Assembly: GCA_031216915.1 (NCBI GenBank)
Contig: CM062295.1
Location: 180,992,927-181,056,926, forward strand
Source of the DNA: Pictodentalium vernedei
Taxonomy: Eukaryota > Mollusca > Scaphopoda > Dentaliida > Dentaliidae
DNA length: 64,000 bases
Direction: 5' to 3'
The notes below the pieces were generated by a model that saw only the letters and a program-made list of their open reading frames with translations, made no database searches and was not told where the DNA came from. Shown here in pieces: positions 10,372-21,285 of the stretch; position 1 is the stretch's first letter; every line of letters begins with the position of its first letter. The position numbers were made by a program, and so were the translations under genes.

Positions 10372-12317
10372 AGTAGTATGTCATGTTCCCCTACAGGTAC
10401 AGGTCGGGGGATCTCATGTGACGTCATTGTCACGTGACCCAGTGGCACCATGTTGTGTTGTCATGGTAACCCGCGTGAGCGGCCATGTTGTGACGTCATC
10501 CCCATAGTGATACGTGGTGTTAGTGCGCATGCGCAGCGAGTGTTGTTAGGGTGATACGTGCTTCCGTCGTCAATTTTGTGTACTGGAGGCCGCCATCTTG
10601 GTCTCTATGGTAGCTCGTGATTGCTATGTTACCCAATTTTTCTGCAATAAGACGGGGTATGTTCGGAGGATATGTTCGATTGAATCGGAGTAAATCTAAT
10701 TACCACAAACAACCAAATTTTACGGACTCGGCTAGGAATCTCTATAACGGAATGCCTTATATGTATACAGGGGAAATCTGATTCAACCTTGATCAATGTT
10801 ACAGTCGAGACTGAGATAGGAAAAGCTAGGAAGTAATGGATGAGATATGGGGCAGAATAACAGAAGCCAATAGTACTGGTACAAGGCCGCAATGGAACAA
10901 GACTGTTATAGAAGCTAATGATAGGACAGATAGGCCATATACCTGTAATGGCCTTGGAGCTTTGGCGACAAGATGGAAGCGGTTGGTAAGACTACATTAG
11001 ACCCATTGAGGGCTTTTACATAGCCTAATGCGACAAAAAAGGTATTCTCCAAAAGGTATCCTCGATAGGTATCCTCAAATAATACAATACCAGGCCATAG
11101 GTATCCTCAAATACCCGTATGTGCCTATGTGATAGGGCATATTGTGTCACATTGTGCATTTTCACATAAGCACATATGACAAAAAGGGATTCTCCAGTAG
11201 GTATCCTCGATAGGTATCCTCAAGTAATACAATACCAGGCCATAGGCATCCTCAAATACCCGTATGTGCCTATGTGATAGGGCATATTGTGTCACATTGT
11301 GCCTTTTCACGTAAGCACATATGACAAAAAGGGATTCTCCAGTAGGTATCCTCGATAGGTATCCTCAAATAATACAATACCAGGCCAAAGGTATCCTCAA
11401 ATACCCGTATGTGCCTATGTGATAGGGCATATTGTGTCACATTGTGCCTTTTCACATAAGCACATATCGGCACATAAAGCATGTGCCTTTGTGCTAGGGC
11501 ACATTGTGTCACATTGTTCTTTTTCACATAAGCACATATGACAAAAAAGGGATTCCATAGCCACAGGTGTTTTCAAAAAAGGGGTGCTAAAATTCGGGTG
11601 CCTGGGGATATTGCCATTGGATATAGGCTTTTATTATGCAGAAGGGAGATAACTCTGCATACAGATCATGAGAAATTAAGCAATCTGATTGGTTATAAAT
11701 GATCTAGATATATGAAACAACAAGAGTACTTGGAATAGGGTCAGAACTAATAAGAACAGACCAGAAATTGCTAAATATAGTAATAATAAGCAAAACTGTT
11801 CCAACTAATAGGCTCTTCTACGCTACTGGAGTATACTCCTGAACAAAGGAACATGGCTAGGTAGACATAAACTATTACATATATAGATAGAAGCAGAGAA
11901 TTCTGAAAGAATTCGAAATAGTAAAAGTTGGGTGGATTTTGGTGATTTGGAGAGATTGTCGGGTTGTTTGTGGTAATTAGATTTACTCCGATTCAATCGA
12001 ACATTCCCTCCGAACATACCCCGTCTTATTGCAGAAAAAATGGGTAACATGGCAATCACGTGCTACCATAGAGACCAAGATGGCGGCCTCCAGTACACAA
12101 AATGGACGACGGAAGCACGTATCATCCTAACAACACGCGCTGCGCATGCGCACTAACACCACGTATCACTATGGGGATGACGTTACAACATGGCCGCTCG
12201 CGCGAGTTACCTTGACAACACAACATGGCGCCACTGGGTCACGTGACTATGACGTCACATGAGATCCCCCGATGAGATCCCCCAACCTGTACCTGTAGGG
12301 GAACATGACATATTACT
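10372..12317. mobile_element. Non-autonomous element with ~340-bp TIRs and 6-bp TSD
   Basis: The left (10372-10714) and right (11962-12317) arms are reverse complements for about 340 bp. Landmarks are AGTAGTATGTCATGTTCCCC at the tip, GTGACGTCA, TAGTGCGCATGCGCA, GCCGCCATCTTGG and GTATGTTCGGAGG. A direct repeat TACGCC abuts both ends (10366-10371 and 12318-12323). There is no transposase ORF. The arms are rich in CG-containing motifs (TGACGTCA and GCGCATGCGC types) resembling CREB/ATF and NRF1 sites, which could act as promoters; that is inference. A tandem array fills part of the interior. Confidence 0.85.
11032..11550 (+). repeat. ~146-bp tandem repeat inside the long-TIR element
   Basis: Units start GACAAAAAGGGATTCTCC at 11032, 11178 and 11323, with a partial further unit near 11540, giving periods of 146 and 145 bp. 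The third unit is lengthened by an internal duplication of the CACATAAGCACATAT / GTGTCACATTGT part. Neighbouring units are nearly identical. Confidence 0.9.
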
Positions 12318-12323
12318 TACGCC

Positions 12324-12808
12324 CGTCGCCTGGACAACGGCACCCGTTGGAACCCCTTCCCTTGCCGGCAATCCCGCTTTGAAGGTTGTTTTTGGTGAGA
12401 CTCTCGAATGGAATAAATTGAAATCGTTAGCTTTCCGAGAGCCCCTTATAGATACACGTTATAGGTAAGACTGCTGAGAGGGAAATGAACCTATCTGTAA
12501 ATACCAACTAATTAAATTTTTTTTTACATATTAAAGTTCATCATGTCTGGTTGCGTGCCATTTTCTGTTATTACTCGCATCTAATTAGGTATTAACTATG
12601 ATATTAGTGTATCGGAAACCACAAATTATTAGCAGTAGAAACTGAAAACATGATAACCAGCCTCACTCATATTAATAAATTAATTCCGTTATAGTTATTA
12701 AAGTATTCAGGGGTTAGAATTTTATGAATAAGTGTCTTTTTTTCGTGGCATGTACGGTGTTCTTGCCTACGAACAAATATGTAATTGCCTTATACTGACT
12801 GACGACGG
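12324..12808. other. No gene seen
   Basis: Unique-looking AT-rich sequence between two MITEs, with no recognisable feature. Confidence 0.4.
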
Positions 12809-12816
12809 GAACACAC

Positions 12817-13661
12817 TAGGGCTGTCGCGACTATCATTTTTTGTAATCGACTAATCGTGACCAGTAATCGACGGTTAGTCGATTAATAGTCGCTTCCAAT
12901 GATTTTTTAGCAAATCATTCTTCTGTTCGTAAAACTCTGAAAATGACAATGGCACCAGTGTGTTGAGACGAAGTGGGGTTGTGGGAACAATAAATCGGTC
13001 CCGACTGAAGCTACATGTAGTCCAATCTTGGACCCACAGTCCGTAATATAATTTTTGGGGTTGGTACGTCCTGTAGGACGTACCAACCCCAAAAATAATA
13101 TTACTGACTGCGGGTCCAAGTTTGAACTAGATTGAAGCCGATGAATTAAAATGACTTTACCAAAGAACGTTCCTGCATATGTTTTCTTTCTGCAATAAGT
13201 TTCTCGAAATTTTGAACATTGAGATCTATGCAATTCTCTCGTCAGTTGTTAAAATTGGATCTTAGTCTGAAGTTCCGAACTTTGAGAAGTGATCTGACGT
13301 TCTGACTTTCGTCATAATTTTGTCACTTCCGCGCTTTGGGTTTTCCAATGGGTGCATTCGTGTGTACAAGACTGGAGAAATTCAGAAGAATCCATTCTTC
13401 TCGAGTAACTGTGAGTGTTCTTTCTTACACAGTCAGTGACAGTCGTACAGTCTTCCGGATATGAATGTTAACTATGGTTAGATATTTAAAGTTATTCACC
13501 TTCATTGATCATTCACCTCACAAAACAATGCAATTTAGCCCCGACGTGTAGTAGACGTGTACCACCTTGAAAATGAACGATGATCGACTAAAAATAAAAA
13601 AACGTCGACTACTTCAATAGTCGACGGTTAGTCGACTAATCGAATAATCGCGACAGCCCTA
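12817..13661. mobile_element. hAT MITE with exact 8-bp TSD
   Basis: TIRs begin TAGGGCTGTCGCGA and contain repeated CGACTAATCG / TCGACGGTTAGTCGA motifs at both ends. An exact 8-bp TSD, GAACACAC, flanks it (12809-12816 and 13662-13669). Length 845 bp, no transposase. The TSD length and TIR start fit the hAT superfamily. A separate palindrome (13027-13120) sits inside. Confidence 0.9.
13027..13120. repeat. Palindrome, 46-bp arms, nested in the hAT MITE
   Basis: Arms 13027-13072 and 13075-13120 around a GT spacer, nearly perfect (GGGGTTGGTACGTCCT against AGGACGTACCAACCCC). A diverged relative lies at 42098-42205. Confidence 0.9.
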
Positions 13662-13734
13662 GAACACACTTCACTAATATATATATTTATATATAAAAAT
13701 AAAATTTCGTCATAGTTGCCCTCATGCACGGGAG

Positions 13735-14475
13735 TTTACACCCTTTGAGTGGCTTTACTTTTTGACCAGTGGATTAGTAAAAAATGACAGCGACACTGAA
13801 GTCCGTCAGCTCCCGAGCAAGATTGCATATTTGACAATTTTTTTTTATTACAGGCGTGTTCTATGAATTCCCCATCAACAGCAAAACTAAACCATGCAGA
13901 AAATGAACATCTGTTCCGCACATATGTCCGGAACGAAAATCGCTGACGGACTATTTTTATAAAGAAGCGAAATTTCACCAAAATTTTCAGCAAATCGTGC
14001 AACGCAATTACAATTTGAATCCCCAACGATAGCTAAAAATCGTGTCCCCTAAATTCCACAAATAGTGCACCGCAATTACAATCTGAATCGCTAACGATAG
14101 CTAAATATCGTCCCCTGAGTTCCAATGTGTTTTATGTTATGTGCCACTAGGCACATAGGACACATTAGAACTCCGGGGACGAAATAGTAACACGGGTTGC
14201 CCTCGCAAATTTAGTTGGCGATAAAATGTGTTCTTTTTGTTGATAGTTGTCAAAAAAATTGCTGCGTGTCATTCTAATAAGTTTTTTTTATAGACGTGAA
14301 GGCGTGTATTAAACATAGAACGACACGCGTGTGTGAATGGGTTAATCGATGTGGCACTTGTGCCGTCGCGGAAGCTTAAAACTCGAAGCCTGAGGCCTCT
14401 CGTTTTATCCTTCCGCACTGGAATTCGTACCATATCGATTAACCCATTCACACGCGCGTGTCGTTCTGTGTATGT
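13735..14475. repeat. Foldback repeat family copy (relatives at 16.3 and 44.3-45.06 kb)
   Basis: The copy contains two palindromes: 14109-14181 (CGTCCCCTGAGTTCCAATGT against its complement around ACTA), and 14311-14473 (GAACGACACGCG...GGGTTAATCGAT against ATCGATTAACCC...CGTGTCGTTC). Sequence at 13850-14030 (the TTCCGCACATATGTCC and AAACCATGCAGAAAATGAA parts) recurs in inverse orientation at 44925-45060. There is no coding capacity. Ends are not defined. Confidence 0.7.
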
Positions 14476-14489
14476 ATCAAACATTTGAC

Positions 14490-15116
14490 GAGGGGCGCGA
14501 TAGCTCGGTGATAAGATCATTGAACACTACACCGAAAGGTCGTCCGTTCATGACCAGCAGTAACTTGCGTTGTGTTGTTGGACAAGACCCTTAACCCTTT
14601 ACCCAACGTAACGGCCAAAACCGGCCAGCGCTATTCTCAAAAATCGCCAGTTAATTTTCATTTTTTGTCTCAAAAACATAGGTTATGCTCGTCGAGCTCG
14701 TTCCAATGAGGGGTCATAACCTATGTTTTTGAGACAAAAAATGTAAAAGATTAGTTATTCAAGAATTTTTTTTGCAAGTATCGTCTGCTTTTCATGTTAG
14801 GTAAAGGGTTAATACCAATTGCCCACGTTGGGCACGGTGGTGTTGTCTACTAAGGCGTACTGCACCTCGATGGTGCACATGCCTTCAACTGCAGCTAACT
14901 CTGCTTGTGCAGATTTGTTATACGCTCGGAAGTCTGACAGTTGGTCGCCGCTGCTCGGTTGTTCTCTCCGGGTATTCCGGATTCCTCCACCCGTAAAACT
15001 GTCCGACACGAGGCGACCCTGGTTGTTCAAAGTGTACGTTAAGCCTCAATAAAACAACAGACAAACAAACAAACAAACAAACAAACAAACAAACAAACAA
15101 ACAAACAAACAAACAA
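14490..15116 (+). mobile_element. tRNA-headed SINE, tail type B, split by a MITE
   Basis: The head GGGGCGCGATAGCTCGGTGA carries a recognisable A box, while the B box is worn. The body resumes after the MITE (GCACGGTGGTG, CGTACTGCACCTCGATGGTG), then GTAAAACTGTCCGACACGAGG. That tail differs from the CACGGTCATGATTAG tail of the other subfamily. It ends in about 15 CAAA units. CAAACATTTGAC occurs on both flanks (14478-14489 and about 15118-15129), giving the TSD. Confidence 0.85.
14595..14808. mobile_element. TTAA-flanked palindromic MITE, copy 1
   Basis: Bordered by TTAA (14591-14594 and 14809-14812). Ends are CCCTTTACCCAACGTAACGG and its near-complement, compatible with piggyBac-type termini (TTAA then CCC). 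The inner part ACATAGGTTATG...CATAACCTATGT is palindromic, though the central left arm is shortened. It is inserted within the SINE, so it is the youngest layer here. Confidence 0.85.
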
Positions 15117-15166
15117 ACAAACATTTGACAAACAATGTATATATAAAATATAGTGAATTAATATTT

Positions 15167-15835
15167 AGAGGTTATTACTTGGTTAGTTTCATATCGGCCG
15201 AGATATCAGCCCAGAGTATCTTCACATCAGCCTGAGACCGAAGGTCGATGGCTGATGTGATGTTACTTAGGCCTGGTATCTTGGCCGTCCAAAACTAACC
15301 AAGTAATAACCTCTTTATTTATTAAACCAAAACAAATAATTAAAAAATTCTCGGATCTGTTACAGTTTCTGACAGTGTTATTGTTTCTCGTTCTTTTCAC
15401 AAAATCCGAAGTTTCCTCGTCTGCTACCCCTAGTTCAGCTATCTGAACGTCTAGGCTTCCCCACTGATGAAGCCGCGACGTGCGGACAGCTAAACTACCT
15501 CTTTTTCCACTAATCTTCGCTTTCGACTCTGAATTTTCTTTTGAGTTGAATTTTTTGTACAACTGTCTTCCTTTTTCTTCTCCACATCCATCTAGTCCTT
15601 ACTTACTTACATCATTATTTCCTCATCATACCAAAACTATTCCCTTTTGTATGGTAACGCCATCTTTACCAACTGATTGCTTTCGATGAATAACGTCGAA
15701 CGATTTCACTGTGAACAAGATAGATAGGGGAACTAATCTAGCTTGGTTCATATCAGCGTCATACCAGCCGAGTTTGAAGTCAAATCAGCCGAACTCGATA
15801 ATGGGCAATTCTGGGAAAGAAAATCATATCTAATA
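15167..15835 (-). repeat. Dispersed ~650-bp repeat, copy A
   Basis: The sequence is homologous in inverse orientation to 29540-30150. Shared landmarks are CTTTCCCAGAATT, GTTCAGATAGCTGAACTAGG, GAGAAACAATAACACTG and TTTGGTTTAATAAATAAAGAGG. The left 150 bp is itself an inverted repeat (GGTTATTACTTGGTTAGTTT against its complement at 15285-15313). The longest open frame is about 99 codons with no recognised domain. Class unknown. Confidence 0.65.
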
Positions 15836-17909
15836 AATAAATTTATTTAGGCCAACCTCATGACCTTATGATAGGCCAAAGTAATTTGAGATTTTTTGAG
15901 GAAGACCCCCTGACGTTGTGCTCCCCTGTTTGTGTCCTGTCATTTGATACCCATTTCCTTTGGATGTTGTTACTGATAGAGAGAAGAAGAACAGCCGCTG
16001 CTTTTCTGATAAAACAAATGGTTCTTATCGTATACTGACCATCATACGGCCACCTAGCTGAATGAATATTTTATGAAAATTGTCACTTGGTTTCTAGTAA
16101 ACTTTTTCATAGTGTTGGCGCCTATTTCGATGAGAATCTTGGGTAATATTTGCGTTAACTGCATCCATTCTCCATCCGTACTACTAGAATCGACATAATT
16201 TATGAAAATAAGGGGAGAACACAATTTTAGAGGAGAAAAACGTCAGCCAGTTTGGGAAAACCTCAATTCGTCTACAGCATCAATGATGGGAGCCATTTTG
16301 TTCATACACAGAACGAATGGGTTAATCGATATGGCGGGAGGATATAAAGAGAGGCCTCAGGCATATGTGCGGAACAGATTTTCATTTTCCGCATGGTTTA
16401 GTGTTGCTTTAGACGGGGATTACTTATAACAGGCGTGTAATAAATATCTATATTCTTACAAATGATCAATTTCATTATCATCCGAGGATGTGCTTATTAT
16501 TATATAGAAAATATAATTTGATATGGAGTATACAGCCAGTCAATTGTGTGGGTTAAAACAAGCAAAATACACTCGGTAATTGCCAAGAATAGTATTCTCA
16601 CCGAGCGTGTGATGGGTCTGGGGGGGGGGGGGGGGGGGCTGTATGTAGTGCTCTGAGAGTGAATCTGGGATAAAATTTGCTAGGAAGACAAGGAAATTGT
16701 GTCGTTGGCAGAGATGCTAATGCCCGTACCGTTCTCACGAGGAAAAGATTCTCAAACAGATCTTATATAGGCAAAATGATTCGTGATTGTCTGAAGTTTC
16801 ATAAAAATGCAAAGCTTCAGAATTACAGCCACAAGTTACCAAGGTCCCAAATGTCAGATATGGTGTCAGTGACTGTTTCACCAAATTTCTAGCCAGTATT
16901 CTTTCCCAATCTTACTCAAAAATGACTTACAAAACAAATGTGAAGAAGATCCGTTCATTATTCAAGTTATCGCCTGGAAAAAATGAGTATGGATGGAAGC
17001 TAGGACAAGACAGACAAGCCATTTACATATGACTGGCTTTCAAACCATGGCAATAGCCCTTATTGACTTCGGAGTCGTGTTTTTGCTTCATTTCCTAACG
17101 AACTATAATAACACGTTCCCCAAAACCAAACATTGTATCAGTGTTTTTTCCTCAATCTGGGTGTAAGGTGCTTAATGGGCGAAAATAGTTGAAATGGGGT
17201 TTGAATTTGGAGGGGCCAAATGAGATTTTTTTCTTTGGGGAAGGAGGGGGGGGGGGGGGCTACCCATATCTCCACTACCTCCACACCTGGGCCAAATGGC
17301 TATTTTGGGCCAATATAGTGTGGATTTAGTAAATAATTCTCATTTATGGTGATGTGATAAAAATAATCTGTCGATGTTCTCGATTCAAACTGTTTGCAGT
17401 CAGGTGCATTTCAGCGCGATGTCAAGGTCACACTGGAGTGTTTAACGACCAATGTATGCTCGTTTGGGAGATGGCATTTTGCAGGTGACAAATGGGACAG
17501 TTTTGTGTATGTTTGCATTCAGAAGTTCTTTTCAAAAAATGAATAAGAAACCCATATGTGTTTCCTTTATCACAATGTTCATTTTATGTTGTAAAATCCT
17601 CATTGGGGGAATAAAAAATTAATTATATGTAGTTTTATTGGAACCGATGCACGAAAATTGGAAATTTGTCCCCAAAATGAGAAATCTTTGTCCATTTTGA
17701 CTAATGTTTCGAGCAATCAACTGCGACATTGAGCTGAGTGTATTAAAAAAAATGATATAGTAAGATTCTGATTGCGTGTTGCTTTCTTCAGAAAAGGCCA
17801 CACTGAGAGCTTTCAGAAAACATTCAGATTATGAGCATTGTGTATAGGGGAGGTAATTTAAATGCGAAATATGCTCGGCCGTGTTTATGAGAAGTTGTTG
17901 ATGACATTT
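15836..17909. other. No gene; repeat fragments and G-tracts
   Basis: A fragment of the 14.3/44.4 kb foldback family lies at 16310-16440 (GAACGAATGGGTTAATCGAT, then TTCATTTTCCGCATGGTTTAG). There are G-tracts at about 16619-16638 and 17251-17261. Nothing else is recognisable. Confidence 0.5.
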
Positions 17910-17977
17910 CGTCGCCCTAGTGCAAGAATGTTCTATGTCCCCTATGGGACATAGAACATTCTAGCACTCAGGCGACG
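17910..17977. repeat. Palindrome, ~32-bp arms
   Basis: CGTCGCC...ATGTTCTATGTCCC against GGGACATAGAACAT...GGCGACG with a 3-nt centre and few mismatches. Confidence 0.9.
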
Positions 17978-18218
17978 ATTTGTTAAGTATAGAACCATAA
18001 GAATGTTCAAATTCTTCGACTTTATAGGTTCCAGAACAGACAAATCACAGAATGGAAACCCTCGGCTGCATCAGAAGTGTAAACACGTAGGAAGCTCCTG
18101 GCTACTAGTAACCAATAGGAATGCAACGTGGGAACATTGAAGCGAAATACTTCATTTGAAGTGTAGGGATGCTAAATTCCAGAATGGGTGACCAAAAATT
18201 GAATTTAGTCCTTCGGAT

Positions 18219-18730
18219 GGCACATTCACACAGTAAGCTGTGATGTCAAAAAGATTTTTGTATCAGTGGAAAATATATCTATGTACATCCCATGCTGACA
18301 AACGAAGAGAAGGGCAATCGTGAACTTGTGATTTAATGAACATGAATGATTCGAAAACATCTTCATCTCTCATCACAAAGCCGGTCTTTAGATGAGTCTT
18401 ATTTGTGCACAACGGCAAATATGGATCCACCGTTTTGTGGCCTGGTAGGAGTGAAAAGTGTCGATAGTTTCGCCTTCTCGGCATCTGTTTCGTAATGTAC
18501 TTTTCAGCCCCCCCCCCCCCCCACACACACACCTTAGAATCATAATTTACAGCTTCCGTTTATAAGTCTTCATCGTTATTGTTGGCTATCCTCTTTGAGC
18601 TAAAGTCTACTGCAGAGGGTTTCAACTAATGACACATTCACACCGCAAGCTTTGATGTCAAAAGGCGTTTGTAGCATTGGAAAGTATATTTCTATATAGC
18701 ATAAGCAGCATGCTGACGGAAGAAGAGAGG
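18219..18730 (+). repeat. Diverged direct repeat pair, ~95 bp
   Basis: 18219-18311 and 18631-18730 align in the same order (CACATTCACAC-G-AAGCT, TGATGTCAAAA, TGGAAA-TATAT, CATGCTGAC, AGAGAGG) at roughly three-quarters identity, about 410 bp apart. It may be an old tandem duplication or two copies of a repeat. Confidence 0.55.
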
Positions 18731-18862
18731 AACAGTGAAAAGCAATCTGCGACTGGTGTCAAGCCAAAAATCCTATTTAAATATAAATTACGCATGGCAC
18801 CCAATGGGAAGCGGGACAAAAATGAATATATTAGATTTCAATCTTTGAGTATATGCTCATAT

Positions 18863-18937
18863 AGAGTACGCCAGATAAAAGCAATCTGCGTCGTACACGA
18901 CACCGTCGATGCTGTTTGCTTTTATCTGGCTTACTCT
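18863..18937. repeat. Palindrome, ~28-bp arms
   Basis: AGAGTACGCCAGATAAAAGC against GCTTTTATCTGGCTTACTCT, 18863-18937. Confidence 0.8.
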
Positions 18938-19090
18938 GTGGCCTTTTAAACTTATTTATCTGCTGCATTGTTTGATTTGACAGGTGAGCCCTAAAATATA
19001 TTACATATATTATATATATATTAGCATCTCGGGGAACCTGACCAAACAATATCTGTAGTGACCCAAACACTGCAAAACTTTGATAAAAGT

Positions 19091-19092
19091 CT

Positions 19093-19139
<47 letters not shown>

Positions 19140-19650
19140 TTGGTACTTAACGCAACGTCAGCAGCTAAGGCTATATGGTGGCGAGAAAACGATAAAAAGT
19201 AAGCATGTCTATTATGAAGTAGAAATGTGAAATAATTACAATAGAAATGGCAAAGACAGGATGGTATAAACAGTAATGAGAGATGACACAAGAAACGTGA
19301 ATACCTCATATATCAACCTGTTGGGTTTGAGACTTGAGGAGTTGATAACTTTAAAAATGATAGAACTTTGTGTGGGCTCGAATGATAAAATAGATTTCTC
19401 AGAGATCCTACAGCAGCCCTTTGACCTGGTTAAAATCAGTGCTAAAAGAATATGTTTCACTGACAGCATCTCCTGGCAAGGAACACACTCGGGGCGCATA
19501 TTACCCTCTAACAAAAATGAATGTGTGTCTTGTATGACAATATGAATCGTCAAAAAGTCTTTCAATACCTCACAATTTGGGCACAATTTCATAATTTGGA
19601 CAGATCGCAATTTGTGGGAATTTAAAGACCTGTATCAGACCCATCCCACA
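19091..19650 (-). mobile_element. 3' end of an RNase H-clade LINE (I/Jockey-like)
   Basis: On the minus strand a frame (19610-19236) reads THSFLLEGNMRPECVPCQ, then EMLSVKHILLAL. This is the conserved region after RNase H found in I/Jockey-type LINEs (typically R-GHTRLTHSFLL...C-x2-C...L-VEHIL). It is followed by a short 3' UTR and a terminal (AAATAAAT)n tail (plus strand 19091-19140) preceded by GCGTTAAGTACCAATAAATA. The reverse transcriptase is missing, so the copy is strongly 5'-truncated. The C-x2-C in PECVPC is kept. The tail resembles the SINE tails of this window. Confidence 0.75.
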
Positions 19651-20309
19651 AAATGTAAGATTCAGTATTTTCCGTACTGTTACTGATACTCTTTATTTAG
19701 CAGTACAATGTTACATGATATATTACAATAAGAACAAAGAAACACTTCAAGGTGTATAACATAACTGTACTGCATTGATATGGAATTGTCACTAAGGCTG
19801 TCTTCTCATCATTCCCTTTTAACAAAGGTACACAATCCTAATGGTAGAATGACGTGACATCCCGCCAACCCGGTATACATATTTTTGTATGAAGCCAAAT
19901 TTGTCTGTGAACGAGCTGACAACGGAATAAATAATCGATAGTGAGATTGAGAGAATTAGCAATTATTTAATCCTATCTCTCTGTGGAGATGTAGGATTAA
20001 ATTATTGCTAAATCTACCCATAAATGCAGAATGGATTCGACACAGACAGTATTGAATGAGACGGTACCAAACAGGGCACCAGTGTTGAAAGTGGTAAGAT
20101 TGGTGGCTAAGATGTTCAAGATCACTATGAGGAACCGACTCCGAATATTTCAATCTTCGAGGTGCTGAATTTCTGTGGTTTCCAAATAGTCGTCTAAAAC
20201 GTCGTTTCGCCGTACACCACATCATTTTAATTCCTCTTAAATTATATCATAGTTCGATATATTTGATAAATATGTTATTTTAGGGAATTTCATACAAAAA
20301 TGTTGCTAA
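19651..20309. other. No gene; small palindrome
   Basis: Holds a ~23-bp-arm palindrome at 19958-20009 (AGCAATTATTTAATCCTA against TAGGATTAAATTATTGCT). Its flank (CATAAATGCAGAATGG) matches, inverted, the flank of the palindrome at 28312-28357. Otherwise nothing recognised. Confidence 0.55.
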
Positions 20310-20373
20310 ATTTATTTATTTGTGTTTAGGGTCACATACTTCTGCACAATGGCTAATCGTGACTTACACGTGG
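20310..20373 (-). mobile_element. SINE 3'-tail fragment (type A)
   Basis: Reads as the complement of the SINE tail (CACGATTAGCCATTGTGC, then a TAAATAAAT run); only the last ~60 bp are present. Confidence 0.75.
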
Positions 20374-20602
20374 ATATAAAGTCAAGTCCAGTCAATCGTT
20401 TATACCCATGTTGCCCATTTTGAGGAATTCTACCCCAAGCATTGCTGAATGGATCCTATTTTACCAGTAAAACAGTAAAACAGACTATATTCCCAACAAC
20501 CTAAACTAGCCTACTTCTAACGGCCTGTGTTGATCACACAGTACAATGATCGCAAAGGCCATAGGGCCATCTCTTTCTCGATCGGATGAGTATTAGCTTT
20601 CT

Positions 20603-20706
20603 GTCCGATTCAAGGTTGGCGGCGGGGGATTGGGTGGTGGGTACCGGGGTACACTCCTGTCGGGGAAGGTTAGCACCCACCACCACCCCCCACGGGAAAA
20701 TCGGAC
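20603..20706. repeat. Imperfect palindrome
   Basis: GTCCGATT...GGATTGGGTGGTGGGT pairs with ACCCACCACCACCCCCCACG...AATCGGAC. Confidence 0.7.
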
Positions 20707-20771
20707 AAGTTCGTCGGGAAGATAAAATTATGTAAACACCATTAAGATAGAGATCTATAGAATATACCTAT

Positions 20772-20890
20772 AGTAGCTTGGTGTACCAAATGTCCATCAC
20801 GAGTGGTGAAGTGGTGTTAACCGCGAGCCTTTGGCGCGCGGTTAACACCACTTCACCACAAGTGGTGAACATTTGGTGCACCAAGCTACT
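20772..20890. repeat. Near-perfect palindrome, ~54-bp arms
   Basis: AGTAGCTTGGTG...GAAGTGGTGTTAACCGCG pairs with CGCGGTTAACACCACTTC...CACCAAGCTACT. The outer few bases (ATATAC/GTATAT) extend the symmetry slightly. Confidence 0.95.
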
Positions 20891-21285
20891 TTGTGTATAT
20901 TTTATTTATACCATGATCGTCACATTAATAAGAGTTTAAATGTTAAATCAATATTCACACGTGCGATTCTGTTTTTGTTCACATGAGCAGCGGTAGGCTT
21001 TACTTCCGTTGGTAATTTTATCGCCGAAACGAAATAGAAAACGAAACGCGAAAATTATGGGGCCTTTTTCTTTTTAATAACATAATACAATACTATTTCG
21101 AGTTATGGATGTTTTTTAACATGAGACAACGTACGTTTGTTAATTTTTGGTATCTTATGAGTTAAACTTATTTAAAAACGTAATAAATAATTGCTGATTT
21201 CATTTCACTCTTCACGAGGCGACGAGTGATAAATTTAGACAAATTTGCATTCAATGCGAGGTCACCAAAGGTCAACTTGGATGTA

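Noticed and set aside
14918-15124. Phe/Val/Cys-Leu repetitive frame
   Set aside because: Translation of the SINE's (CAAA)n tail.
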